From: Pseudodesulfovibrio sp. JC047
Lineage (GTDB): Bacteria > Desulfobacterota > Desulfovibrionia > Desulfovibrionales > Desulfovibrionaceae
Length of the DNA: 64,000 bases
Direction of reading: 5' to 3'
Assembly (NCBI RefSeq): GCF_010468615.1
Contig: NZ_WUEH01000015.1
Span: forward strand, 1 to 64,000
In this document: piece after piece, positions 44,677 through 56,765 of the stretch
Layout of the letters: every line of letters begins with the position of its first letter
Numbering within the stretch: position 1 is the first letter of the stretch
The notes under the pieces: model-generated
The model's input: only the letters and a program-made list of their open reading frames with translations
Told to the model about the DNA's origin: nothing
Databases searched by the model: none
Program-made: the position numbers and the translations under genes

Positions 44677-44823
44677 CAAACGTGGAAAGTGACCGTTTTA
44701 CGAAAGTAAGGTTCCTAATGACACACATTGAATGTGCGAAAAAAAGTCAGCCATTCAAGTTAGTTAATTGGTTTACGCACAAAGGAACCGCCCTAATAAA
44801 TCACAATAAAGGAGATATTATTT

Positions 44824-45993
44824 ATGTTTCTGAAAGTGAACAGAGATGAAATCATTGAAGGACTCCAGAAATCGGCCAACATCATCCCGGCCAAAACCGG
44901 AGCCGCATTCCTTCGCACCATCTGGTTGCAATGCGAAGAAGGCAATCTGAATATCATGAGTACGGACTCCAATCTTGAATTCATGGGATCATATCCAGCC
45001 GCTCTTGAAGGAGACGGTCTGGCCGGAGTTCAGGGACGTGCCTTTTATGATCTGGTCAAGCAGCTCAAGAGTGGTCAGGGAGAGCTGACCATCAGAACGG
45101 ATGAAGACAATAAGAATGTCCTGGTGGAACAGAAAGCCAGGAAATACAAATTCCCCGTGAATGATCCTGAATGGTTTCAGAAATTTTCCACCTTCCCGGA
45201 GAATGGAACGGTTTTCTGGTCGGGTGATTTCCTGCATGAGATCATCGACAAGATTTCCTTTTGCATTTCTGATGAAGACTCCATGGAAGCAATCGCGTGC
45301 ATCTACATGGTTCCCAGAGATGTTTTGGGAGAAAAGACCGTTGAGGTGTGTGGATTGAATGGCCATCAGTTCGCCATGCTCAATTTCGTGAACGATGACA
45401 TTTACGCCATGCTTCCCGAAGAAGGCGTGCTCATTCAGAAGAAATATCTCACCGAGTTGAAGAAGTGGTTGACCGCCGATGAAATCGAGCTGGCCATTTC
45501 CGACAAGCGGCTGTTCTTCAGAACTGGCGACAAGCGGGAAACCTTCACCCTGCCGCTGTCGTATTATCAATATCCAAATTACAACAACTTCCTGGCCAAG
45601 TTGGGTGATGATTCCGTGTCAACGCTGGAAGTGAACCGGCTTGACCTGGTGGATGCCTTGTCCCGCGTGGCCCTGTTCAATACAGACTCCAATCGGTGCG
45701 CCTATTTCGCATTTGACGGATCCGAGGTCACGATCTCGGCACAGGGACAGGAAACCGGCACGGCCCGGGAATCCATTGACGCCACTTTTAATGGTGACAT
45801 GCAACGGATTGCCTTCCCGACCAGAAACCTCATTGAGATTCTGAATCATTTCAATTCTGATACAGTGAAGTTCACCCTGACCGGAACCGAAGCTCCCTGC
45901 GGGCTGACCGGCGAGGATGACAAGGACTATCAGGTGATTGTCATGCCGATGATGATCCAGGAAGAGACTTACTACACCGAGGAAAACGCATAA
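44824..45993 (+). CDS. dnaN: DNA polymerase III beta subunit (sliding clamp)
   Basis: A 389-residue clamp protein with three topologically similar domains that dimerises around DNA and tethers polymerase III. The N-terminus MFLKVNRDEIIEGLQKSANIIPAK and the C-terminal VIVMPMMIQ region are typical. AAGGAG sits eight bases before the ATG. It is separated from dnaA by 147 bp containing its own promoter region, and its stop codon directly abuts the gyrB ATG. No recF lies between, as is usual in this family. Confidence 0.95.
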   Translation: MFLKVNRDEIIEGLQKSANIIPAKTGAAFLRTIWLQCEEGNLNIMSTDSNLEFMGSYPAALEGDGLAGVQGRAFYDLVKQLKSGQGELTIRTDEDNKNVLVEQKARKYKFPVNDPEWFQKFSTFPENGTVFWSGDFLHEIIDKISFCISDEDSMEAIACIYMVPRDVLGEKTVEVCGLNGHQFAMLNFVNDDIYAMLPEEGVLIQKKYLTELKKWLTADEIELAISDKRLFFRTGDKRETFTLPLSYYQYPNYNNFLAKLGDDSVSTLEVNRLDLVDALSRVALFNTDSNRCAYFAFDGSEVTISAQGQETGTARESIDATFNGDMQRIAFPTRNLIEILNHFNSDTVKFTLTGTEAPCGLTGEDDKDYQVIVMPMMIQEETYYTEENA

Positions 45994-48390
<2,397 letters not shown>

Positions 48391-48405
48391 GGTTGAGGCA
48401 AACGA

Positions 48406-50850
48406 ATGAATGATACGATTACTATCGAAAGTGAACTCAAGAAAAGTTATCTTGAGTATTCTCTCTCTGTCATCATAGGACGCGCCATCCCGGATGTACG
48501 TGACGGGTTGAAACCCGTTCACCGGCGTATTTTGTACGCTATGCACGATCTCGGGAACTACCACAATCGGGCGTACAAGAAGTCCGCTCGTGTGGTTGGT
48601 GACGTCATCGGTAAATACCATCCTCATGGCGACTCAGCCGTGTATGATGCCCTGGTGCGTATGGCTCAGGACTTCTCCATGCGCGACATGCTGGTGGATG
48701 GTCAGGGTAACTTTGGTTCCATTGACGGCGACTCCGCGGCGGCCATGAGGTACACCGAAGTCCGTATGGCCAAATTGTGCGGTGAATTTCTCGGTGATAT
48801 CGAGAAACAGACTGTTGATTTCAATCCCAACTACGACAACACCTTGCAAGAGCCGTCCGTGCTGCCGACCAAGGTGCCGAACCTGCTCCTGAATGGAACA
48901 ACGGGTATCGCGGTTGGTATGGCCACGAACATCCCGCCCCACAACTTGGGCGAGCTGATTGATGGGACCATCCATCTTTTGGATAATCCCGAGTGTTCCA
49001 TCGAGTCCATGATGGGCTTTATCAAAGGCCCGGACTTCCCCACAGGGGGCACCGTCTTCGGTGGGCAGGGATTGATCGACGCCTATACCACGGGACGCGG
49101 GTCCATCAAGATGCGTGGTGTTGTTGAAAGAGAAGAAGCCGATAAGGGCAAGAAAGAACGGATCGTCATCAGGGAAATTCCTTTTGCGGTCAACAAATCC
49201 ACGCTGGTCGAAAAAATAGCCCAGTTGGTCCACGAGAAAAAGGTCGAAGGCATTTCCGACCTGCGTGATGAATCCGACCGGAACGGCATCCGTATCGTCA
49301 TGGATCTCAAACGCGGTGCCATTGCTGATATCATCATCAATTCACTGTATAAATTCACGCCTTTGGAAAGCAGCTTCGGTATCAACATGATGGCGGTCGT
49401 TGGCAAACGTCCCATGCTGTTGAATCTGAAAGAGGTGTTGAAATACTTCCTGGATCATCGTCGTGAAGTGATTATCCGCCGGACCAAATTCGATTTGGAT
49501 AAGTGCGAAAAACGCGTCCACATTTTGGAAGGATTGCACATCGCGCTCGACAATATTGACGAAGTGGTCAAACTCATTCGCGCATCCGGTTCTCCCGAAG
49601 AAGCCCGGACTGCATTGATGGACCGTTTCGAGTTATCCGAAATTCAGGCCAAGGCCATTTTGGATATGCGGCTCCAGAAACTCACTGGTCTCGAGCGGGA
49701 CAAACTGCTCGAAGAATTGGCTGAGTTGATGAAAAAGATTGAATACTTCCGGTCTATTCTTGACAATCCCGATGTGCTCAAGGGCGTTATTCGCGACGAG
49801 CTGATCGAGATCAAGGAAAATTACTCGACCCCGCGGAAATCCGAACTGCTCATGGCGGATCTCGACTCTATCGACATCGAGGATCTCATTCCCGATGAAG
49901 AGACAGTCATCACCCTGTCCAGACGCGGCTATATCAAGCGGACCCCGTTGTCGAACTACACGGCTCAACGTCGTGGCGGCAAGGGAATTGCCGGTGTTCA
50001 GACGGGTGATGGCGACTTTATTCACACCTTCATGCTGACCACCAATCATCAGCATCTGGTCCTGTTCACGAACTTCGGCAAGATGTTCAAGATCAAGGTC
50101 CATCAGGTGCCGGAAGGCAGCCGATACGCCAAAGGCGGCCATGTGAACAATCTGTTGCCGCTGGATAAGGATGAGCATATCGCGACCTGTCTGTCCCTGC
50201 GGGAATTCGATGATGATCGGTTCTTCCTGTTCGTGACCAAGAAAGGCATGATCAAGCGGTCTTCCATTGGTTTGTACGCGAATTGTCGGACCACCGGAAT
50301 CAGAGCCGTGAATCTGCGTGACAACGATGAGCTGATGACCGTGCGGGAACTGGATCGGGATGTGGATTGCATTCTCGCCAGCCGAGACGGTTCAGCCATC
50401 CGGTTCAATATCAATGACGCCCGGCCCATGGGACGCGCTACCGCCGGAGTCAAGGGCATGGCCCTCAGACTCAATGACGAAGTGGTGGCCTGTGAAGTCA
50501 CGGGTGATGACGAACGGGATCAGTTGCTCACGGTTTCGGAAGGTGGATTCGGAAAACGGACATCCATTGACCAGTACCGACGCCAGACTCGTGGCGGCAA
50601 GGGCATTTTGAACATGCGCCTCACCAACAAGACCGGTAAGGTCATTGGTGCCCGGATGGTCAATGAATCCGACGACGTTATCCTGCTGACCACACAGAAC
50701 AAGGTCATTCGCATGTCGGTTGGCGAAGTCAGCCAGACCCGAGGTCGTGCGACACAGGGTGTGCGTCTGGTGCGGATGGATGCTGATAACAAGGTGGCCG
50801 GATTTGATCTGGTCATGGATGATGAAGACGAGTTCAACGAAACAAAATAA
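48406..50850 (+). CDS. gyrA: DNA gyrase subunit A
   Basis: An 814-residue breakage-reunion subunit. The catalytic Tyr lies in [11 protein letters not shown] (about residue 120), the quinolone-region motif [20 protein letters not shown] keeps the standard Ser and Asp, and the C-terminal pinwheel carries the GyrA box [10 protein letters not shown] (needed for DNA wrapping and negative supercoiling) plus a second [10 protein letters not shown]. It starts 15 bp after gyrB and ends at a strong terminator. Confidence 0.97.
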   Translation: MNDTITIESELKKSYLEYSLSVIIGRAIPDVRDGLKPVHRRILYAMHDLGNYHNRAYKKSARVVGDVIGKYHPHGDSAVYDALVRMAQDFSMRDMLVDGQGNFGSIDGDSAAAMRYTEVRMAKLCGEFLGDIEKQTVDFNPNYDNTLQEPSVLPTKVPNLLLNGTTGIAVGMATNIPPHNLGELIDGTIHLLDNPECSIESMMGFIKGPDFPTGGTVFGGQGLIDAYTTGRGSIKMRGVVEREEADKGKKERIVIREIPFAVNKSTLVEKIAQLVHEKKVEGISDLRDESDRNGIRIVMDLKRGAIADIIINSLYKFTPLESSFGINMMAVVGKRPMLLNLKEVLKYFLDHRREVIIRRTKFDLDKCEKRVHILEGLHIALDNIDEVVKLIRASGSPEEARTALMDRFELSEIQAKAILDMRLQKLTGLERDKLLEELAELMKKIEYFRSILDNPDVLKGVIRDELIEIKENYSTPRKSELLMADLDSIDIEDLIPDEETVITLSRRGYIKRTPLSNYTAQRRGGKGIAGVQTGDGDFIHTFMLTTNHQHLVLFTNFGKMFKIKVHQVPEGSRYAKGGHVNNLLPLDKDEHIATCLSLREFDDDRFFLFVTKKGMIKRSSIGLYANCRTTGIRAVNLRDNDELMTVRELDRDVDCILASRDGSAIRFNINDARPMGRATAGVKGMALRLNDEVVACEVTGDDERDQLLTVSEGGFGKRTSIDQYRRQTRGGKGILNMRLTNKTGKVIGARMVNESDDVILLTTQNKVIRMSVGEVSQTRGRATQGVRLVRMDADNKVAGFDLVMDDEDEFNETK

Positions 50851-50871
50851 GGTAGTATAATAGCCTTTGAG

Positions 50872-50945
50872 TGGTCGGGAAAAAGGGAAGAATGTGTCCT
50901 GTGGACAAAAATCTCTTGTCCTTTTTCCCGACCATCTGTTGTTTT
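50872..50945 (+). terminator. Terminator of the gyrBA operon
   Basis: TGGTCGGGAAAAAGG (50872-50886) pairs perfectly with CCTTTTTCCCGACCA (50920-50934) across a 33-base loop, followed by a T-rich tract. Confidence 0.75.
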
Positions 50946-51015
50946 TTGAACGTGATGCTTTTCGGGATGATCCCGTGATATATACATTTCGATTTTTGCT
51001 ATCTGTGAGGGTTGG

Positions 51016-51840
51016 ATGCGTGGTTTTGTTCAGATAAGTCTATTGTGCCTGCTCCTTTTTTGCTGTGTCGGTTGCTCGACCGAAAAGACACCGGGAGCGA
51101 ATGACCTTGAGCAAGCCCGTTCATCGTATTCCAAAGGATTCTATCTTGAAGCCGAAAAGGAATATGAACGGTATCTTCAGGCTGCACCTCAAGGTGTCTT
51201 TCGAAAGGAGGCCTGGGAGCGGCTGGTTGAAATTGCCGTGTCCGTGAAAGGCGAATATGATCGGGCTGTGGTGTTGCTGGAAGCCATGTATCTGGAACTT
51301 GGTGATGATCCTGAATCCGGCTGGAAGGCCATGTATCAGCTCGGAGATGTCTATTCCGTGCTTGGTAAAAAGGAAAAGGCCATCGAGTCGTTTGAAAAAT
51401 GTTTGCTTCATGCCGCAGAATTCCCTGAAAAAACGGCACGAACTCAATTGCGTATGGCTCGTTTGTATCGGGATATGGGCAATTATGGTGAAGTGGCTGA
51501 TACCCTGCAACTCTGTGCCGAGACAGCTCCCAATGTCGAAGACAAGGCGAATTGCCTCTATGAATTGGCGCAGAGCTACAGTTTTATTTCCAGTTGGTCC
51601 CAGGCAAAAAACGCGCTTGAAAAGGTGCTCGAATTATCCGGCACTTCCGATGAAATACGCGCCCTTTCCATTTTTTTGCTGGCTGATATCTATGAGAATG
51701 ATCGGCACTATGCCAAGGCGAAATCCTTGCTGGAATCCATTGTCGATACCTATCCCAATCGACGGGTTGTGGAATCCCGGTTGGCGAATCTGCCGGACAT
51801 TCCCAAAAAGCCGATTCCATTGGTTCCTCCGAAGAATTGA
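51016..51840 (+). CDS. TPR-repeat lipoprotein
   Basis: A 274-residue lipoprotein: signal peptide with lipobox CVGC (lipidated Cys20), then about six tetratricopeptide-like helical hairpins (for example YSKGFYLEAEKEYERYLQAAP and AMYQLGDVYSVLGKKEKAIESFEKCL), as in BamD/YbgF-type envelope scaffolds. The spacing is consistent with a BamD-like outer-membrane protein, but BamD-specific signatures are not certain. GAGGG lies upstream of the ATG at 51016. It precedes the glycosyltransferase genes on the same strand by 74 bp. Confidence 0.82.
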   Translation: MRGFVQISLLCLLLFCCVGCSTEKTPGANDLEQARSSYSKGFYLEAEKEYERYLQAAPQGVFRKEAWERLVEIAVSVKGEYDRAVVLLEAMYLELGDDPESGWKAMYQLGDVYSVLGKKEKAIESFEKCLLHAAEFPEKTARTQLRMARLYRDMGNYGEVADTLQLCAETAPNVEDKANCLYELAQSYSFISSWSQAKNALEKVLELSGTSDEIRALSIFLLADIYENDRHYAKAKSLLESIVDTYPNRRVVESRLANLPDIPKKPIPLVPPKN

Positions 51841-51914
51841 GGAATGATTGGTTGGTCTGTGGATATGGTGACAGAGGTGTCTTTTATGTATCGTTCATCC
51901 CCTGAGAGGTGTCA

Positions 51915-53030
51915 GTGAAAATAGCCCTCTGCACCCCATTCAAGCCATTGGATAATCCGTCTGTCTCGGGTGACGTGACAATTGCGCAGGATTTGTCGAA
52001 TACCTTGACGGATCTGGGGCATGACGTTGTTGAACTCCCCTTTTTTCCTGCCAAGAAAATTTATGAAAAGCCCTCCCGCTGGCTTGGTGCCGTGGGGGCG
52101 ATCAATCGCATGACTGATGCGGCCCGTGGAGCGGATTGCTGGCTGACGTTCGGGTCCTACTACAAGGTGCCGGATGTCTTCGGTCCGACCGCTTCTCGTC
52201 GGTTGCAGATACCCTACTTCATCATTCAGGCGAGTTACGCCGAAAACCGGGGCAAGAAATTGGCCACCTGGCCGGGCTATGTCTTGAATAAACGGGCCAT
52301 GCTTCGGGCGGATCACATCTTTTGCAACCGGCGCAACGACGTGCGTGGTTGTTCAAAATTATTGCCAAAAACCGCATACTCCCCTGTTGAACCGGGAATT
52401 CCCACGGGATTGCTTGAACGCGACACAGCAGCCGGAGCCGCATTGCGAGCAACCTGGAACACGGGAACATCCGTGGTGATCGTGACCGCTGCCATGATGC
52501 GGCCCGGCGTCAAGGAACAGGGATTGCGCTGGCTGTTCGATTCCTGCGCCGAACTGGTCGCGGAAGGCCAAGATATCACGCTGGTTGTGGCCGGAGACGG
52601 ACCGTGTCGTACTGATCTCGAAACCCTGGCCCATACCCGGCTCGGCGAGCGGGTGCGTTTTCTCGGAATGATTGAACGGCGGTCGCTTGGTCCTATTTTC
52701 AGTGCCGGAAACCTATTCGCGTTTCCCGGTCTCAAGGAAAGTCTGGGCATGGTCTATCTGGAGGCCCAGATGTGTGGTTTGCCCGTGGTCGCCACGGACG
52801 ATGAAGGCGCGCCCATGGTGGTGGCGCACAACCGGACCGGTCTCATCACCCACGCCACTCAGGATGATTTTACCGCAGGCATCAGACAGTTGGTGACGCA
52901 TCCCGATTTGCGAACCGATCTGTCAGCACAGTGTTTCAACTATGTTCAAAATGAACATTGTACCCACATCAATTATCAAAAAATCGTGCGCATCATGGAA
53001 GACATTGTGCGTAATGGAGTGACACAATGA
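51915..53030 (+). CDS. Glycosyltransferase family 4-type
   Basis: A 371-residue GT-B glycosyltransferase, cytoplasmic or membrane-associated. The donor-binding half shows VVAGDGPCRTDLETL, RVRFLGMIERRSLGPIFSAGNLFAFPGLKESLGMVYLEAQMCGLPVVAT, including the E-x7-E motif. The start is taken as GTG at 51915 because AGAGG lies five to nine bases upstream; a GTG at 51909 overlaps that box. Acceptor and donor sugars are unknown. Its stop overlaps the phosphatase start by 4 bp, so the two are translationally coupled. Confidence 0.88.
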   Translation: MKIALCTPFKPLDNPSVSGDVTIAQDLSNTLTDLGHDVVELPFFPAKKIYEKPSRWLGAVGAINRMTDAARGADCWLTFGSYYKVPDVFGPTASRRLQIPYFIIQASYAENRGKKLATWPGYVLNKRAMLRADHIFCNRRNDVRGCSKLLPKTAYSPVEPGIPTGLLERDTAAGAALRATWNTGTSVVIVTAAMMRPGVKEQGLRWLFDSCAELVAEGQDITLVVAGDGPCRTDLETLAHTRLGERVRFLGMIERRSLGPIFSAGNLFAFPGLKESLGMVYLEAQMCGLPVVATDDEGAPMVVAHNRTGLITHATQDDFTAGIRQLVTHPDLRTDLSAQCFNYVQNEHCTHINYQKIVRIMEDIVRNGVTQ

Positions 53031-53620
53031 CCACGTATTTTTGTATGCGTCACGGACTGACCGACTGGAATAAGGCATCCAGAATTCAGGGGATACAGGA
53101 CACGTCCCTGAATGATGAAGGTCGTGAAATGGCTCGAAAATGGGCAAAAACACTGGCCCAAGGCAATTTTGAGTGCATTGTGACCAGTTCCCTTGATCGG
53201 GCCAAAGAAACGGCTGCAATCATCAATGAGACCCTCAAGGTGCCGATGTTCGAAGACAGCCGTCTCGGCGAACAGGACTGGGGAGATTGGACCGGACTGG
53301 ATAATACTGATCTGCAAAAAATAAAGAAACAGGTCAAAAAGCAGGAATATAAAGGGTTTGAATTTCGACCGCCACACGGTGAAAGTCGGAATGACGTGTT
53401 GATGCGGGCCTGTGACGCGTTGATCGATTTTTCCGAGGATCATCCGGACGTTGCCGTTCTGGTGGTGACCCACAGTTGTGTGCTCAAATCATTGGTTTAT
53501 GCGTTGAGCGGATTGGAATTCATGCCCAACGAACCGCTTCCCATCAAACCGTATCACTTGCATCGAATTGAATGTCTGGACAATGAGTTGGCCCCGGGTC
53601 AATTCAATATGGAGTTGTAA
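53027..53620 (+). CDS. Histidine phosphatase (phosphoglycerate-mutase-like)
   Basis: A 197-residue branch-1 histidine phosphatase: nucleophile His in MRHGLTDWN (residues 7-15), conserved Arg in SSLDRAKETA, LGEQDWGDWTG, and the second His in VVTHSCVLKSL. Members act on sugar phosphates, cobalamin precursors (CobC) or nucleotide sugars. Flanked by two glycosyltransferases with overlap on one side and direct abutment on the other, so a sugar-phosphate or lipid-phosphate step in the same glycoconjugate pathway is likely but inferred. Confidence 0.88.
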   Translation: MTTYFCMRHGLTDWNKASRIQGIQDTSLNDEGREMARKWAKTLAQGNFECIVTSSLDRAKETAAIINETLKVPMFEDSRLGEQDWGDWTGLDNTDLQKIKKQVKKQEYKGFEFRPPHGESRNDVLMRACDALIDFSEDHPDVAVLVVTHSCVLKSLVYALSGLEFMPNEPLPIKPYHLHRIECLDNELAPGQFNMEL

Positions 53621-54778
53621 ATGCGTATTGTCTTTTATTGTCAGCACGTCCTTGGTGTGGGGCACATGTTCCGTTCACTTGAAATTGTCAAAGGCCTGGC
53701 CAACCACGAGGTCATTCTCGTAACAGGCGGTGCCAAGGTCGATTTCGATCCCCCGGCCAACATGACGCAGATTCAACTTCCCGGTCTGATGATGGATTCC
53801 AAATTCACCCGTTTCATTCCGCTTGAAGAAGGGGCTGAGGTCGATGAGGTTCTGGTTCGTCGTCTGCGGCAATTCAAGGCGATCATGGCCGAATATCAGC
53901 CGGATATTTTCATGGTCGAACTTTTTCCCTTTGGCCGCAAAAAGTTCCGTTTCGAGCTGCTGCCCATTCTCAAGAAAGTTCGCAAGGGAGAATACGGCAC
54001 CTGCAAGGCCGTCTGTAGCGTGCGAGATATTCTCGTTGAAAAAAATGACATGAAACGGCAGGTCGAGCGCGTTCATGGCTATCTCAACCCGAATTTCGAC
54101 CATGTGCTGGTCCATTCCGATCCCAATCTGGTCACGCTTGACGAGACCTTCCCCGGTGTGGACGGCATTGTCCCCGAAGTGCATTATACCGGCTATGTCG
54201 CACGCCAGCCCGATCCCATCGAAACCGCTGCCCTGGCTGATGAATTGAACTTGGGTGACACCCCGCTTATCGTCGCTTCCGTTGGCGGTGGTCACATTGG
54301 GCACGACATGCTCACTGGTATCATGGGCGCGTCTCCCCTGCTTCAGGGAACCCATCCGCACAAACTTGTCATGTTCACTGGTCCCTATGCCACCGACGCG
54401 CATGTTCAGGAACTTCAAGCCCGGGCCGCTGCGCATGACCACATCACGGTGAAGCGATTCACCAAACGCTTCCTCGCCTATCTGGAATTGGCCCGATTGT
54501 CGGTCTCTCTCGGCGGTTACAACACCACCATGAACCTGTTGGCCACCAACACCTTTGGATTGATGTATCCGTTCCTCCAGAACCGTGAGCAGAATATGCG
54601 CGCCCGGCGTATTGAAGAAAAAGGCGGATTGCGTGTCATCACATCCGACGACCTCGTTCCGTCCATCCTTACCAGTCACATGGCACGGGCACTTGATCAG
54701 AAGGCCACTCCGCTTGGTTTGGACCTGAACGGTGGGCCGAATAGTGCCCGGATCTTGGAATCGATCTTTGCGCAATAA
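53621..54778 (+). CDS. Predicted glycosyltransferase (MurG-like, COG4671 type)
   Basis: A 385-residue GT-B protein. The N-terminus QHVLGVGHMFRSLEIVKGL resembles MurG-type GxGH...R..E motifs, and the C-terminal nucleotide-sugar site contains VASVGGGHIGHDML and LSVSLGGYNTTMNLLATNTFGLMYPFLQNREQNMRARRI. ATG immediately follows the phosphatase stop. A product such as a glycosylated lipid or small capsule is possible; no polysaccharide export genes are close. Confidence 0.85.
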   Translation: MRIVFYCQHVLGVGHMFRSLEIVKGLANHEVILVTGGAKVDFDPPANMTQIQLPGLMMDSKFTRFIPLEEGAEVDEVLVRRLRQFKAIMAEYQPDIFMVELFPFGRKKFRFELLPILKKVRKGEYGTCKAVCSVRDILVEKNDMKRQVERVHGYLNPNFDHVLVHSDPNLVTLDETFPGVDGIVPEVHYTGYVARQPDPIETAALADELNLGDTPLIVASVGGGHIGHDMLTGIMGASPLLQGTHPHKLVMFTGPYATDAHVQELQARAAAHDHITVKRFTKRFLAYLELARLSVSLGGYNTTMNLLATNTFGLMYPFLQNREQNMRARRIEEKGGLRVITSDDLVPSILTSHMARALDQKATPLGLDLNGGPNSARILESIFAQ

Positions 54779-54841
54779 AATATTTTTGGTCGCTACAAAT
54801 TCCAAACGCAGCTATACTCCGGGGCAACGCAAGGAGAATAT

Positions 54842-55606
54842 ATGCTTTTAAAAGGAAAAAAAGCCCTGATATTTGGTGTGGTCAACGATCGATCCATTGC
54901 CTATGGAATCGCTCGGCAATTCAAGGAACATGGTGCCCGTCTCGCCTTCAGTTACGCCGCAGAGCCGATCAAGCGTCGGCTCGAACCGATCTGTGAAGAA
55001 CTTGGCGGCGAGTTCATGTTCAAATGTGATGTGACCTCTGACGATGAAATTGCCGCAGGTGCGCAGCTCGTCAAGGAACAATGGGGCGATGTGGACATTC
55101 TTGTTCACTCCATTGCTTATGCCAATCGTGAAGATCTCAAGGGACGCTTCATCGATACCAGTCGTGAAGGCTACAAGGTCGCTTTGGATGTGTCTTCTTT
55201 TTCATTGGTCGCCCTGTGCCGTGCCTATGAAAAATTGCTCAAGCCCGGTGGGTCCGTTTTGACACTCAGTTATTACGGTGCCGGAAAAGTCGTGGCCAAC
55301 TACAATGCCATGGGTGTCGCCAAGGCCGCTCTCGAAGCCTGTGTACGCTATCTTTCCGTGGATCTCGGACAGGCTGATGTCCGCATCAACGCCATCTCTG
55401 CCGGTCCGGTCAAGACCATGGCTGCGTCCGGTATTTCCGGTTTCAAGTCCATTCTTGGTCGTATCGAGGAAAAAGCCCCTTTGCATCGAAATATCACCAT
55501 CGATGACGTTGGCAAAACCGCGCTCTATCTCGCCTCGGATCTCTCTTCTGGAACAACCGGCGATATCGTGTTTGTCGATTCCGGCTACAACATCATGGGT
55601 GTCTAA
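54842..55606 (+). CDS. fabI: Enoyl-[acyl-carrier-protein] reductase (NADH)
   Basis: A 254-residue SDR enzyme that reduces enoyl-ACP in fatty-acid elongation. The nucleotide motif GVVNDRSIAYGIA, the catalytic Tyr154 and Lys161 (NYNAMGVAK), Tyr144 in SYYGA, and INAISAGPVKTMAASGI are standard FabI. AAGGAG precedes the ATG by 6-7 bases. It is probably separate from the glycosyltransferase operon (63-bp gap). The 3' side is an intergenic repeat region. Confidence 0.95.
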   Translation: MLLKGKKALIFGVVNDRSIAYGIARQFKEHGARLAFSYAAEPIKRRLEPICEELGGEFMFKCDVTSDDEIAAGAQLVKEQWGDVDILVHSIAYANREDLKGRFIDTSREGYKVALDVSSFSLVALCRAYEKLLKPGGSVLTLSYYGAGKVVANYNAMGVAKAALEACVRYLSVDLGQADVRINAISAGPVKTMAASGISGFKSILGRIEEKAPLHRNITIDDVGKTALYLASDLSSGTTGDIVFVDSGYNIMGV

Positions 55607-55631
55607 TTTGTGGGGGTATTGCCTTCGGCAA

Positions 55632-55690
55632 CTGGGGGAAAGGGAGAGAAAAACCCTTTGAAAAGGTTTTTTTCTCTCCCTTTTCCCCAG
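55632..55690. repeat. Long hairpin, type C
   Basis: CTGGGGGAAAGGGAGAGAAA (from 55632) pairs with the segment ending CTTTTCCCCAG at 55690, 26 bp after the fabI stop. Third member of the type-C family; with the T-rich arm it may terminate fabI transcription. Confidence 0.8.
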
Positions 55691-55809
55691 ACCCCCTATT
55701 CCTCTCTTTTCCTAAACTTTTTGTGTGCCTTCGGCAGGTGTGTGCGCTCGTGTGAGGGCACGGCTGTCGTGTGGGGTGTGGGCTGTGGAATGTGGAATGT
55801 CTCCGACGG

Positions 55810-56126
55810 CCAGAGGGGAACCTCTTGGAAGAGGTTCCCCTCTGGGCTCCCTTCCAGAACTTTTTGTCGCGCCTTCGGCGAGGCCATCCGTTATCGGTTG
55901 AGTGGGATTGGAGAAGTGGGAGAAAGGAAAGAGGGGATGGGGAAAGAAGTAAGAGAGTTTTGCAAAAAGAATGCGTTTTAAGTTTTTTATTGAGTCTGTA
56001 AAAAAAGCATTTTTTTACAACACTCTCCCAAGGAGCGCACGAACTCACGCTACCGACAGCTTCGAGCGAAGCGAGCGATAAAAAGTTTCGGAGAGTCCAG
56101 AGAACCCTTTTCAAAGGGTTCTCTGG
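55810..56126. repeat. Composite intergenic element, copy 5 (B...A)
   Basis: A full 317-bp copy, opposite in orientation to copies 2-4: B palindrome 55810-55845, GGTTGAGTGGGATTGG near 55895, AT-rich GTAAAAAAAGCATTTTTTTA near 55998 and A palindrome 56097-56126. It lies between the convergent fabI and phage-capsid loci. Confidence 0.88.
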
Positions 56127-56378
56127 TCGCCGAAGGCATTCCAAAATCCGTATTTTCACTAAATCGCACGAACTCGCGCTGCCGACAGCTCTCGCGCAGC
56201 GACATAAAAAGTTTTGGAGAGTCCAGAGAACCTTTTTCAAAAGGTTCTTTGGTCGCCGAAGGCATTCCAAAATCCGTATTTCTACTAAATCGCACGAACT
56301 CGCGCTGCCGACAGCTCTCGCGCAGCGACCCAAAAAGTTTTGGAGAGTCCAGAGAACCTTTTTCAAAAGGTTCTCTGG
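56097..56378. repeat. Tandem type-A palindromes, 126-bp period
   Basis: A palindromes at 56097-56126, 56223-56252 and 56349-56378 are exactly 126 bp apart. The intervening units (for example AAAATCCGTATTT, CGCACGAACTCGCGCTGCCG, GCAGCGAC, AAAAAGTTTTGGAGAGTCC) are nearly identical, so copy 5 carries two extra tandem A-flank units. Confidence 0.85.
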
Positions 56379-56394
56379 TCGCCGAAGGCATTCC

Positions 56395-56424
56395 TAAAAA
56401 AAGGCCTTCTTTTCAGAAGGCCCT
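56395..56424 (-). terminator. Rho-independent terminator of the capsid locus
   Basis: On the minus strand GGCCTTCT (56422-56415) and AGAAGGCC (56410-56403) form a stem with loop GAAA, followed by a T-run of seven. It directly follows the 82-residue gene. Confidence 0.85.
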
Positions 56425-56452
56425 GTTGCAAGTGATGGAATGTATTGGTTGG

Positions 56453-56701
56453 CTAGGTGCCACTGACCATTGAGACGGTGCCGTTGGAATTGGTTGCGAC
56501 GAGGATATCCACGGCTTCGGCCTGATTGTTGCCCGAGCAGACGAGAATGATGTCGCCGGTGTCGAGCGTGTAATCGATGGCAGCTTTGTCGAAGTATCCG
56601 ATATGGTTGACGGTGGCGATGGGGTCTTTTGAGCGATAGAGGAACAGTTGCTGCCCCGGGACGCCGCCCATGAGCCGCATGTCTTCACTGATATATGCCA
56701 T
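56453..56701 (-). CDS. Small phage-head protein (possible decoration protein)
   Basis: An 82-residue beta-rich protein ([20 protein letters not shown]...[29 protein letters not shown]). A small all-beta protein encoded just after a capsid gene is typical of head decoration or cement proteins, but I recognise no named family. It lies 64 bp downstream of the capsid gene, on the same strand, and is followed by a strong terminator. Confidence 0.62.
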   Translation of the reverse strand: MAYISEDMRLMGGVPGQQLFLYRSKDPIATVNHIGYFDKAAIDYTLDTGDIILVCSGNNQAEAVDILVATNSNGTVSMVSGT

Positions 56702-56765
56702 TGTTCAATTCTCCATAGTGAGAACGGAGGGGATTGATCCCCCCCGGTTGTGGTTGGGGGGATGG

